From: JARRNO01 sp037384885
GTDB taxonomy: Bacteria > Acidobacteriota > UBA4820 > DSQY01
NCBI GenBank assembly: GCA_037384885.1
Contig: JARRNO010000078.1
Span: 1 to 11,499, forward strand
Direction of reading: 5' to 3'
DNA length: 11,499 nucleotides
Position 1 is the stretch's first letter; every line of letters starts with the position of its first letter. The notes under the pieces are model-generated. The model searched no databases. It saw nothing but the letters and a program-made list of their open reading frames with translations, and had not been told where the DNA came from. The position numbers and the translations under genes were made by a program. Below, piece after piece: positions 1-7,462 of this stretch.

Positions 1-1083
1 CTGAACCCATTCGAAATAAGAAACGGTGACCCCGCCGGCGTTGGAAAGGATGTCCGGAAGGATCCACACGCCTCTGTCCAAAAGGACCTGGTGAGCGGCT
101 GGAGTGGTGGGCCCGTTTGCCAGTTCCAGGATAATCTGGACACGGTCGCTGATGCGATCGACGTTCGCCAGGGTAATCTGGTTTTCCAGGGCGGCGGGGA
201 TCAGGATGTCCACGTCGAGCTCCAGGACCTTTTCCAGCGGGATCTTCTCCGCATCGGGAAATTGGGCGACCGACCCGTGCTCCGCTCTGAAGGCGGCCAT
301 TTTCTCCACATCCAGCCCCTTGGCGTTGTAAATGGCTCCGTCCGCTTCTGAAACCGCCAGAATTTTGCAGCCGTCTTCATTCCCAAGCAGCCAGCCCGCA
401 TTGCCTCCCACGTTTCCGTACCCTTGTATAGCGGCAGTTGCATGGTCTAAGGAAAGGCCTTTTTCACGGGCCGCTTCGCGCAGGACGTACTGGCCCCCGC
501 GGGAGGTGGCTCTTTCGCGGCCCAGCGAACCGCCTGATTCGAGGGGTTTCCCGGTCACGACTCCCAGCGTCGTTTCCCCCCTCCCCATGGAATAGGTATC
601 CATGATCCAGGCCATCTCGCGGCCGCCGGTGTTCACGTCGGGAGCCGGGATATCCTTTTCGGGGCCGATGATGACGGAGATATTCGCCGTGTACCGGCGC
701 GTGAGCCTTTCAAGTTCGGAGAGCGTCAAGTCCCCCGGGGTGACCTTTATCCCGCCTTTCGCACCGCCGAACGGGATGTTCACGGTGGCGCACTTCCACG
801 TCATGAGAGAGGCCAGGGCCTTCACTTCATCCAACGTCACGCGGTCGTGGTATCGAATCCCGCCCTTACACGGGCCGCGCGCGCTGCTGTGCTGAACGCG
901 GTAGCCCTCGAAGACGCGGTACGTTCCGTCATCCATGCGGATCGGAATCGCCACGATCAGTTGGCGCTCGGGTGTGGTCAGAATCTGCCGGTAGCCCTCA
1001 TCCAGGCCCAAGCGGTCTGCAGCTTTGGTAAATAAGGCGACCGAATTGGTGAAAAAGTCGAGTTCTTCCTTTCGATTGTTCAT
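1..1083 (-). CDS. gdhA: Glu/Leu/Phe/Val dehydrogenase (glutamate dehydrogenase), 3' end cut by window
   Basis: Predicted NAD(P)-dependent glutamate dehydrogenase, which interconverts glutamate with 2-oxoglutarate plus ammonium in the cytoplasm. The first 361 codons are present and the frame is open to base 1; family members have about 415-430 residues, so roughly 60 are missing. The N-terminal substrate domain shows ARGPCKGGIR (Lys73), MTWK (Lys97), FGGAKGG (catalytic-type Lys109) and PAPDV (Asp149). The Rossmann domain has GYGNVGG at 221-227, followed by AVSEADGAIYN. NGPTTP (323-328) and SNAGGVTVSYFEW (347-359) complete the signature. The ATG at 1083 is preceded by AAAGGG about seven bases upstream; an earlier ATG at 1099 is out of frame. 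It is divergent from a second member of the same family starting at 1466. Cofactor preference cannot be settled from the sequence. The family call is very sure; glutamate as substrate is likely, since leucine or phenylalanine dehydrogenases share the fold. The symbol follows family usage. Confidence 0.95.
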   Translation of the reverse strand, partial: MNNRKEELDFFTNSVALFTKAADRLGLDEGYRQILTTPERQLIVAIPIRMDDGTYRVFEGYRVQHSSARGPCKGGIRYHDRVTLDEVKALASLMTWKCATVNIPFGGAKGGIKVTPGDLTLSELERLTRRYTANISVIIGPEKDIPAPDVNTGGREMAWIMDTYSMGRGETTLGVVTGKPLESGGSLGRERATSRGGQYVLREAAREKGLSLDHATAAIQGYGNVGGNAGWLLGNEDGCKILAVSEADGAIYNAKGLDVEKMAAFRAEHGSVAQFPDAEKIPLEKVLELDVDILIPAALENQITLANVDRISDRVQIILELANGPTTPAAHQVLLDRGVWILPDILSNAGGVTVSYFEWVQ

Positions 1084-1148
1084 GAGAACGCCCTTTCATC
1101 AATCAAGTCATCAAGGTTCTGCGTTTTTCCCGTCCATTTTCAGGTGAC

Positions 1149-1180
1149 CCGGCAACAGCATACCAAAGGAGCCTTGCCGG
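1149..1180. promoter_or_regulatory. Inverted repeat upstream of the left dehydrogenase, possible operator
   Basis: CCGGCAA (1149-1155) and TTGCCGG (1174-1180) are perfect 7-bp inverted arms separated by 18 bases. On the minus strand the interval includes TATGCT (1162-1157), which lies 17 bases from TTTATC (1185-1180), a weak -10/-35 pair reading toward the left gene. A dyad overlapping a promoter would fit a repressor site. A 7-bp GC-rich repeat can arise by chance, so this is tentative. Confidence 0.25.
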
Positions 1181-1247
1181 ATAAAGGAATAACTTCGGAC
1201 AGGACTGCGCGCCCTGACCCTTCCAGATTTTCTTCATTTCGACCGGC

Positions 1248-1277
1248 TTGACCCTTTCTTCGCGGCGGTGTTACATT
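1248..1277 (+). promoter_or_regulatory. Possible sigma70 promoter for the right dehydrogenase
   Basis: TTGACC (1248-1253) is followed by an 18-base spacer and TACATT (1272-1277), with four or five matches in each hexamer to the sigma70 consensus. Transcription starting near 1284 would give a leader of about 180 bases before the ATG at 1466. That is long enough to hold a regulatory element such as the hairpin at 1421-1444. Confidence 0.4.
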
Positions 1278-1420
1278 CAGTCCCTGTAGTGCGGCGAATA
1301 TCTTTGAAACGAAGCCCGCCGCAGGTTTCAGGGGGGAATTTCACCCGAGAAACATCCAGTCGATTCGGGGGAGCAGTATCAGTAGGTCAAAATCAACCGC
1401 ATCTGAACTATTGAGGTCGC

Positions 1421-1444
1421 CGGCGGGGGGAGCTTGCTCCGCCG
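1421..1444 (+). other. GC-rich hairpin in the leader of the right dehydrogenase
   Basis: GGAGC (1429-1433) and GCTCC (1436-1440) pair around a very short turn. The stem can be extended by CGGC (1421-1424) with GCCG (1441-1444) across a four-G bulge. It lies directly upstream of the AAGGAG ribosome binding site (1451-1456), so it could affect translation or mRNA stability. No T-run follows, so it is not a terminator. Confidence 0.3.
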
Positions 1445-1465
1445 CGTGAAAAGGAGAGTTTCAAA

Positions 1466-2752
1466 ATGGAAAAGAAGCCTTTCAACGCGTTTGAAATGGC
1501 TCAGCAGCAGTTTGACGCCGTTGCCGGCAAACTGGGCCTGGACCCTGCAGTGAAGGGGCTTTTGCGGCAGCCGCTGAGAGAATACCAGTTCAGTATCCCC
1601 GTCAGGATGGACGACGGCAGCTACAAGGTGTTCAGAGGCTTCCGCGTCCAGCACAATGATGCGCGAGGTCCGTGTAAAGGCGGTATCCGATTCCACCCGC
1701 AGGAAACGATCGACACGGTCCGCGCCCTGTCCATGTGGATGACCTGGAAATGTTCCGTGGTAGACATTCCTCTCGGCGGTGGGAAGGGTGGCGTCATCTG
1801 TGACCCCCACAACCTGAGCGACAGGGAGCAGGAAGGCATCTGCCGCGGATGGGTCAGGCAGGTTGCGCAGAATGTGGGCCCGCTTCAGGACGTTCCGGCG
1901 CCCGATGTCATGACACACGGCCAGCACATGGTCTGGATGATGGACGAATACGAGAAGGTGCACGGCGCGAAGTATCCGGGCTTCATTACGGGTAAACCCG
2001 TGGGAATGGGCGGCTCGCTCGGCCGGACCGAAGCAACGGGATTCGGTGTAATCTACACGGTGCGCGAAGCCATGAAGGCGCTCGGCATCGACATCAAGAA
2101 GAGCACGGCTTCCGTACAGGGCTTCGGCAACGTCGCCCAATATGCAGTTCGCCTCTACCGGGAACTCGGTGGAACGGTTGTCGCCGTGGCCTGCTGGGAC
2201 CAGAAGGACCAGATGGCCTATACCTTCAAAAAGAAGAGCGGCGTCGACCCTGACGAACTGGCCGGAATTACGGACCGATTCGGCGGCATCGACAAGGACA
2301 AGGCCAAGGAACTCGGCTACGAAGTGCTGCCCGGCGAGGTTTGGATCAAGGAAGATGTGGATCTTCTGATTCCGGCCGCCCTCGAGAACCAGGTCACGGG
2401 GACCACCGTCAAAGAGATCAGCAAGCAGGTGAAGCTGATCGCCGAAGGCGCCAACGGCCCCACCACGCCAGAGGCGGACGCGGTGTTGAAGGACCGGGGG
2501 ATCTTCGTGATTCCCGACTACCTCTGCAACGCGGGGGGAGTAACTTGCAGCTACTTCGAACAGGTCCAGTCCAATATGAATTACTTCTGGTCCCGGGAAG
2601 AAGTGCTCGAAAAGCTGGAAGGCAAAATGACCTCGGCGTTCAAGGCGGTGCACGACCTTGCCGAACGTAAGAAGCTTTACATGCGCGACGCCGCCTACAT
2701 GATTGCAATTTCACGTGTGGCTGAAGCCTGCCGTATGAGGGGATGGGTGTAA
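1466..2752 (+). CDS. Glu/Leu/Phe/Val dehydrogenase family protein, second paralogue
   Basis: Full-length (428 residues) cytoplasmic glutamate-dehydrogenase-family enzyme, predicted to catalyse reversible NAD(P)-linked oxidative deamination of glutamate. The N-terminal domain has ARGPCKGGIRFH (Lys71), MTWK (Lys95), GGGKGG (catalytic-type Lys107) and PAPDV (Asp147). The Rossmann fold carries GFGNVA at 219-224. IPAALENQ (302-309), GANGPTTPEA (328-337) and CNAGGVTCSYFEQVQ (354-368) follow, so all expected catalytic and binding positions are present. The ATG is set by AAGGAG at 1451-1456, nine bases away. It differs from its divergent neighbour in GGGKGG versus GGAKGG, a distinct post-Rossmann segment (CWDQKD) and a C-terminal helical tail. 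An intrinsic terminator follows at 2782-2815, so it looks monocistronic. It could be the working enzyme, a partner subunit, or specific for another amino acid. The family is certain; the exact substrate is less so. Confidence 0.95.
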   Translation: MEKKPFNAFEMAQQQFDAVAGKLGLDPAVKGLLRQPLREYQFSIPVRMDDGSYKVFRGFRVQHNDARGPCKGGIRFHPQETIDTVRALSMWMTWKCSVVDIPLGGGKGGVICDPHNLSDREQEGICRGWVRQVAQNVGPLQDVPAPDVMTHGQHMVWMMDEYEKVHGAKYPGFITGKPVGMGGSLGRTEATGFGVIYTVREAMKALGIDIKKSTASVQGFGNVAQYAVRLYRELGGTVVAVACWDQKDQMAYTFKKKSGVDPDELAGITDRFGGIDKDKAKELGYEVLPGEVWIKEDVDLLIPAALENQVTGTTVKEISKQVKLIAEGANGPTTPEADAVLKDRGIFVIPDYLCNAGGVTCSYFEQVQSNMNYFWSREEVLEKLEGKMTSAFKAVHDLAERKKLYMRDAAYMIAISRVAEACRMRGWV

Positions 2753-2781
2753 AGCCCGTCCGCTTCGCCGAAGCAGCAGGC

Positions 2782-2815
2782 GCGGGAGGTCCCATGGGCC
2801 TCCCGCTTCTCTTTT
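2782..2815 (+). terminator. Rho-independent terminator after the second dehydrogenase
   Basis: A perfect 8-bp stem, GCGGGAGG (2782-2789) with CCTCCCGC (2799-2806), encloses a nine-base loop that contains the palindrome CCCATGGG. TTCTCTTTT (2807-2815) follows directly. It begins 29 bases after the stop codon and should separate the dehydrogenase transcript from the gene at 3007. Confidence 0.9.
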
Positions 2816-3006
2816 GTGGAAAACAGCCAGGTTATTCCAGTCCCTTCTGGGGCGCCCGGCGCTGGATACGCAGCCACGAACGTGGAAAGACCTTGAGGAA
2901 ACCGGTAAACTGAAACAAGTCCTGTAGGCCCGGCCTCGAAAGCCGTTGCTGAGCGCTTACCCGGAACGGGCACGAAGGAGCACCGGAGAAACGGGAGGAA
3001 ACGTCC
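2816..3006 (+). other. Leader region of the PPDK_N-domain gene with several short hairpins
   Basis: This is a non-coding stretch between the terminator and the next start. Short stems are visible: CCAG/CTGG around 2837-2850, CCAC/GTGG at 2874-2885 and CCCG/CGGG at 2960-2970. The gene's ribosome binding site, GGGAGG, lies at 2993-2998. I could not match it to a riboswitch class I know, and I see no convincing promoter hexamers. Confidence 0.3.
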
Positions 3007-5793
3007 ATGATGAAATCGAAGCTGAAGGCCGCTGGCGAGGGGCCGTCTCAAGCGACCGAACTCTCTCGCGAATTGAGGTGTCTTTACAGGGCCTCGATAC
3101 TCATGGAAGAAGTGGGAAGCTCTCTCGACGAGGTGTTCCGCCAGGTTTTGAAGATCGTGCCAGAAGGAATGAGCGAGGGCGATTCGTGTGAGGTGCGGAT
3201 TGAATATAAGGGAAGGGAGTACACGCAGCGCGCATTTGTAGAAAAGCCGTGGACCATCAAGGCCCCTATCGTTCTCCCGGGAGGCCGGAATGTGGGGAGC
3301 CTCGATGTGACGCTCCCGCCCTCCGGAGATTCCTCCAGCTCAAGTTCCGCCTTCCATACCGAAGAAGCCAAGCTGGCGAAGCACCTGGCCCTAAAATTGG
3401 GACGGCGCATCCAGCAAGAGAAACACCGCAAGTCGGAAATCAAGAAAGGGCGCTCCAAGGAGGGCGAGGTTCAAAGGGAGCCGGGCAAAGCGGAGTGGCG
3501 CGTCATTCTCGACGTGTTGCGCGAAACGGACGGCAACCTTTGGAAGCGGATTCTCCGCCGGCTGATGAACCATCTCTCGAAGATGGGAGTGCCGGGGGTC
3601 CACCATCTCATCCTGCAATTTGATCCGGGAAGCTACACGGAGCAAGACCGCGAAACTCGCGGCGCCAATCAGCCGCTGCCCAAGCGTGATCAGGAAATTA
3701 TCAACCGGTTTTTCGAGTCGATCATCAGCATTGCCGACATCGTGCTCCCGGCGGATGAAATTCCGGGGATGCTCAAGCAATGGATGAGGCAGGACAAGCT
3801 GGGTTTCTTCGCGCTGGCCACGGAGAAGCGGAATATTTCCCTGATCGAGACCCGGGACATCGTCAACCGGGTCTGCCGCGCGTACCAGGAAGGAGAACCG
3901 GCCCTGTCGCCCTCCGACGACCGAAACGTGCGGGTGGCACTTACTCGGCGCTTCCTAACGGACCGGCTGTCGTTCATCCAGGTGGCCAAGGAACACCTGA
4001 CCATCCACGATTTCGGCCGGCTCTTCGAACGTGTGGCCGGGCCTGCAAAAGGGTACGGAAAGCTTGGGGGTAAGACGTCCGGCATTTTCCTGGCGGAACA
4101 CATTCTGAAGCGGGCCGCTAAGGACATCCCTCTCCTGGCCAACATTAAGGTTCCGAAGGCTTGGTACCTGACCAGCGACGGCCTCTTCGACTTCGTCCAG
4201 TACAATTCCCTCGAAGACACCCAGAGCCTTAAATACGCCACGCTGGAAGAAGTGAGGCAGGGGTACCCCTATCTTGAGCAGACCTTTAAACACTCCTATT
4301 TCTCCCCGGAAATGCTCGGTCTCTTGAAGATCGCCCTGGATGATCTGGGCAAAGGTCCGTTGATCGTCCGTTCGTCCAGCCTCTTGGAAGACAATGAAGG
4401 GTCGGCCTTCTCGGGAAAGTACCGGAGTCTCTTTCTCGCCAACACCGGCAGCAAAAAGGAACGCCTCGCGGCTCTCACGGATGCCATCGCAGAAGTCTAC
4501 GCCAGCATCTTTGCTCCCGACCCCATCCTGTACCGGCGCGAAAAGGGGCTTCTCGATTTCATGGAAGAGATGGGCATCATTATCCAGCGCGTCGTGGGGA
4601 CACGGGTCGGGAAGTATTTTTTCCCCGCCGTGGCCGGTGTGGCCTTCAGCCAGAACGAGTTCCGCTGGTCGCCCCGCATCAAACGTGAAGACGGAGTGCT
4701 CCGGATCGTGACGGGCCTTGGAACCCGCGCGGTCGACCGGGTGGGGGATGATTATCCTCTGCTGGTCAGCCCAGGCCAGCCGGGCCTCCGCGTGAACGTG
4801 ACGCCGGAACAGGTTCTGCACTACGCGCAAAGGTATGTGGACGTGCTGAACCTTGAAACCGGCAAGTTCGAGACGGTGCCGGTGAAAAACGTCATCCAGG
4901 AGGTGGGGGAGCGCTATCCTATCCTCAACCGCATCTTTTCCGTCAACGAAAGCGGGACCCTAAAGAAGGCGGTGAGCCCGCTCCTCGATCCCAGCCGCGA
5001 CGACCTGGTGGTGACCTTTTCGAGTCTGGTCGAAGACACGGACTTCGTCAAGGAAATGCGTGAGATCCTCCGCGTTCTCCAGGAGGCTGTGGGTGTGCCT
5101 GTGGACCTGGAGTTTGCGCACGACGGGCAGCATCTCTACATTCTCCAGTGCCGTCCTCAAAGCCGCGCCAAGCAAGAACAACACGTCCCTGTGCCCTGGA
5201 TTCCGAGAGAGCGAAAGGTCTTTTCGACCAACCGCTTCGTGAGCACCGCCCAGGTGAAGGGAATTCGATACGTCGTCTACATCGATCCGGACTCGTATTC
5301 GTCCCTGGAATCCATGAGAGCCATGGGAGCCGTCGGCGAAGCGGTCAGCCGCCTGAACGCCGCCCTGCCGAAAAGATCCTTTATTCTCATGGGGCCCGGG
5401 CGCTGGGGAAGCCGTGGCGACATCTCCCTGGGCGTGAGGGTGACCTATGCGGACATTTCCAATACCCTCATGTTGATCGAAATGGCCCGGAAAAAGGGCG
5501 ACTACGTTCCGGATCTGTCCTTTGGCACGCACTTCTTTCAGGATCTCGTGGAAGCCGATATCCGATACCTTGCGCTTTACCCGGACGAGCCCAACGCCGT
5601 GTTCAACCGCAAGTTCCTCCAGGAATCACCGAATCTGCTGCCCGAACTTCTGCCGGAATATGCGCACCTTCAGCAGATTGTCCGCGTCATTGACGTGCCG
5701 GCTGTCTCTGAAGGCCAGGAGATGCAGATCATCATGGATGGGGAAAAGGACGAGGCTTTGGCGTTTCTGGCCCAATCCGAATCGGCGGGCTGA
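3007..5793 (+). CDS. GAF-like plus PEP/pyruvate-binding (PPDK_N) domain protein
   Basis: 928-residue soluble protein. Residues about 20-140 look like a GAF-type sensor fold, followed by a charged linker (about 135-165) and a helical region to about 340. Residues about 345-720 match the ATP-grasp N-terminal domain of PEP synthase and pyruvate phosphate dikinase: KLGGKTSG at 352-359, IVRSSSLLEDNEGSAFSGKY at 453-472, and EFAHDGQHLYILQCRPQSR at 702-720. The C-terminal part (about 735-928) has GPGRWGSRGD (796-805) and FGTHFFQDLVE (839-849), blocks I recall from PEP/pyruvate-binding-domain proteins. There is no swivelling phosphohistidine (TSH-type) domain and no PEP-binding TIM barrel, so it cannot be a complete PEP synthase. 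It may be an ATP-dependent phosphotransferase working with a partner, or a sensor. The start is set by GGGAGG eight bases upstream and no earlier start competes. It is convergent with the permease gene. The domain call is firm; the function is unknown. Confidence 0.88.
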   Translation: MMKSKLKAAGEGPSQATELSRELRCLYRASILMEEVGSSLDEVFRQVLKIVPEGMSEGDSCEVRIEYKGREYTQRAFVEKPWTIKAPIVLPGGRNVGSLDVTLPPSGDSSSSSSAFHTEEAKLAKHLALKLGRRIQQEKHRKSEIKKGRSKEGEVQREPGKAEWRVILDVLRETDGNLWKRILRRLMNHLSKMGVPGVHHLILQFDPGSYTEQDRETRGANQPLPKRDQEIINRFFESIISIADIVLPADEIPGMLKQWMRQDKLGFFALATEKRNISLIETRDIVNRVCRAYQEGEPALSPSDDRNVRVALTRRFLTDRLSFIQVAKEHLTIHDFGRLFERVAGPAKGYGKLGGKTSGIFLAEHILKRAAKDIPLLANIKVPKAWYLTSDGLFDFVQYNSLEDTQSLKYATLEEVRQGYPYLEQTFKHSYFSPEMLGLLKIALDDLGKGPLIVRSSSLLEDNEGSAFSGKYRSLFLANTGSKKERLAALTDAIAEVYASIFAPDPILYRREKGLLDFMEEMGIIIQRVVGTRVGKYFFPAVAGVAFSQNEFRWSPRIKREDGVLRIVTGLGTRAVDRVGDDYPLLVSPGQPGLRVNVTPEQVLHYAQRYVDVLNLETGKFETVPVKNVIQEVGERYPILNRIFSVNESGTLKKAVSPLLDPSRDDLVVTFSSLVEDTDFVKEMREILRVLQEAVGVPVDLEFAHDGQHLYILQCRPQSRAKQEQHVPVPWIPRERKVFSTNRFVSTAQVKGIRYVVYIDPDSYSSLESMRAMGAVGEAVSRLNAALPKRSFILMGPGRWGSRGDISLGVRVTYADISNTLMLIEMARKKGDYVPDLSFGTHFFQDLVEADIRYLALYPDEPNAVFNRKFLQESPNLLPELLPEYAHLQQIVRVIDVPAVSEGQEMQIIMDGEKDEALAFLAQSESAG

Positions 5794-5847
5794 ATCCACA
5801 GGGGTTGCTGGGCGGCGCGCCTCAGCGGAACGTTTATACGTCCGCCG

Positions 5848-7332
5848 TCATAGCTTCTGGGAGCGCAGCGGAGCGAGCTGGCTGTGCCGGTATCCGTAAA
5901 TGAAGTAGAGCGTCAGCCCGACCACCAGCCAGACGGCGAAACGGATCCATGCGAGATCCGGCAGGCCGAGCATCAAGTAAAAGCAGGCGGCGATCCCGAA
6001 GAGGGGAAGCCAGGGAACAAGGGGCGTTTTAAAGCCCCTGGGGCGGTCCGGTTCCCGGTAATGAAGAACGATGATTCCCGCGCAAACCAGGATAAAGGCG
6101 GAAAGAGTTCCTATGTTGCAGAGATCGGCCATTTCATCCAGGCTGGCGATGGCCGAACCGCCCGCGACGAAGACGCCGGTAATGATCGTCGCCACATAGG
6201 GCGTCCTGTACTTGGGATGGATTTTCGAGAAGGCCTTGGGAAGAAGACCGTCGCGGGACATGGAGAAGAAGATGCGGGGCTGGCCCATCTGGAATACCAG
6301 AAGTACGGCGGTGTGCGCGACGACCGACCCAAAGGCGACGATCCCGGCGGCCCAGTTCTCATGGACGACCCGCATGGCCACGGAAAGCGGCTCCGAGGTG
6401 TTCAGCTTGTTCCAGGGCACCATGCCGGTGAGGACCAGGGCGACGAGGATGTAAACGATCGTGCTGATCACCAGAGAAACCAGGATTCCGATGGGCATGT
6501 CGCGCTTCGGGTTGCGGCATTCTTCCGCCGCCGTGGAGACCGCGTCGAATCCGATGTAGGCGAAGAAGATCACCGCTGCGCCGGCCTGGATGCCATGCCA
6601 GCCGTTGGGGGCGAAGGGCGTCCAGTTGGCCGGCTTGACGTAGAAGCATCCGACGATGATGAAGAAGAAAAGAATGATAAGCTTTGTGGCCACCATCGCC
6701 ATGTTGAAGCGGGAACTTTCCTTGATGCCCACCACCAGGATCACGGTGATGGCGGTCACAATGAAGACCGCGGGCAAATTGAAGATGATGGGAACGCCGA
6801 AAACATGGGGGGCGCTGTGAAGAATCTCCGGACTGTGAAGCGCCGTGCGAAGATCGACTGAAAGCCACCGGGGGAAATTGATCCCGAAGCCTTTCAATAA
6901 TTGGACAAAATAGCCCGACCAGGAGACGGCTACGGCAATATTGCCGACGGCGTACTCGAGAATGAGGTCCCACCCGATGATCCAGGCCAGCATTTCGCCC
7001 AGCGTGGAATAGGAATAGGTATAAGCGCTGCCGCTGATGGGTACCATACTGGCGAACTCGGCGTAACAGAGCGCCGAGAAAGCGCACGCCAAACCCGTGA
7101 GAAGAAACGAAATCACAAGGGCGGGGCCGGCCCCCGGCCGGCTTGCGTCCCCCGCCGCGGCGGTCCCCACGATGGCGAAAATCCCCGCGCCGATGATGGC
7201 GCCGATCCCCAAAGCCACGAGATCAACAGCGCCGAGATCTTTTTTCAGGGTTTTGCCCGAAACGGAGACGTGACTGATCAGGTCATCGAGGTTTTTTGTC
7301 CGGAAAAGCGCGCGCCAGTTCTTCATCTCCAC
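5848..7332 (-). CDS. APC-superfamily amino-acid permease (CAT/YfnA-like)
   Basis: Inner-membrane amino-acid transporter of the APC superfamily, cationic amino acid transporter (CAT) type; 494 residues is a usual length. After a cytoplasmic N-terminus, TM1 carries GIGAIIGAGIFAIVG (42-56). Next come CYAEFASMVPISGSAYTY (89-106) and GEMLAWIIGWDLILEY (112-127), the classic CAT signatures. Further on are VGIKES, FFAYIGFDAVSTAAEE, RIFFSMSRDGLLP, and a C-terminal pair of helices beginning at FKTPLVPWLP, as in the CAT C-terminal domain. About 12 to 14 hydrophobic segments are visible. The open frame begins at GTG 7332, but ATG 7326 (third codon) is an equal or better start: neither has a spaced Shine-Dalgarno, and a promoter-like -10 lies just upstream. 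The cargo is unknown; proximity to two dehydrogenases fits amino-acid uptake for catabolism. There is no clear terminator in the 54-bp convergent gap with the PPDK_N gene. Confidence 0.93.
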   Translation of the reverse strand: MEMKNWRALFRTKNLDDLISHVSVSGKTLKKDLGAVDLVALGIGAIIGAGIFAIVGTAAAGDASRPGAGPALVISFLLTGLACAFSALCYAEFASMVPISGSAYTYSYSTLGEMLAWIIGWDLILEYAVGNIAVAVSWSGYFVQLLKGFGINFPRWLSVDLRTALHSPEILHSAPHVFGVPIIFNLPAVFIVTAITVILVVGIKESSRFNMAMVATKLIILFFFIIVGCFYVKPANWTPFAPNGWHGIQAGAAVIFFAYIGFDAVSTAAEECRNPKRDMPIGILVSLVISTIVYILVALVLTGMVPWNKLNTSEPLSVAMRVVHENWAAGIVAFGSVVAHTAVLLVFQMGQPRIFFSMSRDGLLPKAFSKIHPKYRTPYVATIITGVFVAGGSAIASLDEMADLCNIGTLSAFILVCAGIIVLHYREPDRPRGFKTPLVPWLPLFGIAACFYLMLGLPDLAWIRFAVWLVVGLTLYFIYGYRHSQLAPLRSQKL

Positions 7333-7333
7333 T

Positions 7334-7362
7334 AAAATACTCGAAGTGGCCGGTTAGGGCAA
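7334..7362 (-). promoter_or_regulatory. Possible promoter of the permease, very close to its start codon
   Basis: On the minus strand TTGCCC (7362-7357), a 17-base spacer and TATTTT (7339-7334) form a sigma70-like pair with four matches in each hexamer. Initiation six to seven bases downstream would fall at about 7327, next to ATG 7326-7324. The mRNA would then be leaderless, which agrees with the lack of a usable Shine-Dalgarno. Confidence 0.4.
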
Positions 7363-7435
7363 GGACTCCCGCGGGGCGATGCGGTCACGGTTGAAAAGAG
7401 GCCGCCCCTGCCTTAAGCTTATCGTCGTTCGCCGG

Positions 7436-7443
7436 TGTATAAT
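7436..7443 (+). promoter_or_regulatory. Consensus -10 element (TGTATAAT) for the hydrolase-like gene
   Basis: TATAAT at 7438-7443 is a perfect -10 hexamer preceded by TG. No good -35 sits at 16-18 bases; the best nearby are AAGCTT (7415-7420) and TTAAGC (7413-7418). Initiation near 7450 would give a leader of only about 13 bases, made up of the ribosome binding site GGAGG (7450-7454) and its spacer. Confidence 0.5.
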
Positions 7444-7449
7444 GCCTCT

Positions 7450-7454
7450 GGAGG
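7450..7454 (+). promoter_or_regulatory. Ribosome binding site fixing the start at 7463
   Basis: GGAGG lies eight bases before the ATG at 7463. That ATG is immediately followed by a signal-peptide sequence. This decides against the longer reading that begins at 7379, whose extra 28 residues would place a charged stretch before the signal peptide and would span the TATAAT element. Confidence 0.85.
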
Positions 7455-7462
7455 TGAAATTC

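Larger units (their letters stand above)
1084..1465. other. Divergent intergenic region between two dehydrogenase genes
   Basis: This is a 382-bp non-coding spacer. No convincing small gene or RNA gene is visible. It should contain the promoters for both dehydrogenase genes. The items I can point to are a 7-bp inverted repeat at 1149-1180, a sigma70-like promoter at 1248-1277 facing the right-hand gene, and a GC-rich hairpin at 1421-1444 just ahead of that gene's ribosome binding site. Confidence 0.6.

Noticed and set aside
201..443. An 80-codon minus-strand frame inside the left dehydrogenase that could suggest a frameshift there
   Set aside because: The main frame translates without a break from 1083 to base 1 with family motifs on both sides (GYGNVGG, NGPTTP), so the short frame is only a shadow.
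1379..2653. A 424-codon open frame on the minus strand, opposite the second dehydrogenase
   Set aside because: It is codon-aligned with the sense gene, so each antisense codon is the reverse complement of a sense codon. Stops can arise only from sense TTA, CTA or TCA codons, which are rare in this GC-rich gene. The protein lacks recognisable motifs, starts at a GTG inside the sense gene, and overlaps its ribosome binding site.
2816..3006. A riboswitch in the leader of the PPDK_N gene
   Set aside because: Several short stems exist, but I could not match the conserved cores of cobalamin, c-di-GMP, SAM, SAH, TPP, glycine or guanidine riboswitches. A covariance-model search would decide.
3955..4830. 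A 291-codon minus-strand open frame inside the PPDK_N gene
   Set aside because: It is opposite a region with clear ATP-grasp motifs on the plus strand and has no ribosome binding site or family signature. It is explained by GC-rich codon usage.
5794..5847. A shared bidirectional terminator between the PPDK_N gene and the permease
   Set aside because: GCTGGG can pair with the CCTCAGC region near 5806-5825, but the stem is short and imperfect, and no T-run follows on either strand.
5884..6861. A 325-codon plus-strand open frame opposite the permease
   Set aside because: Its composition is Asp/Gly/Arg-rich low-complexity sequence typical of the complement of membrane-protein codons. The permease on the other strand is unmistakable.
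7379..7462. A longer N-terminus for the hydrolase-like protein starting at 7379
   Set aside because: The ATG at 7463 has GGAGG at the right distance and is followed at once by a signal peptide. The extra 28 codons would span the TATAAT element.
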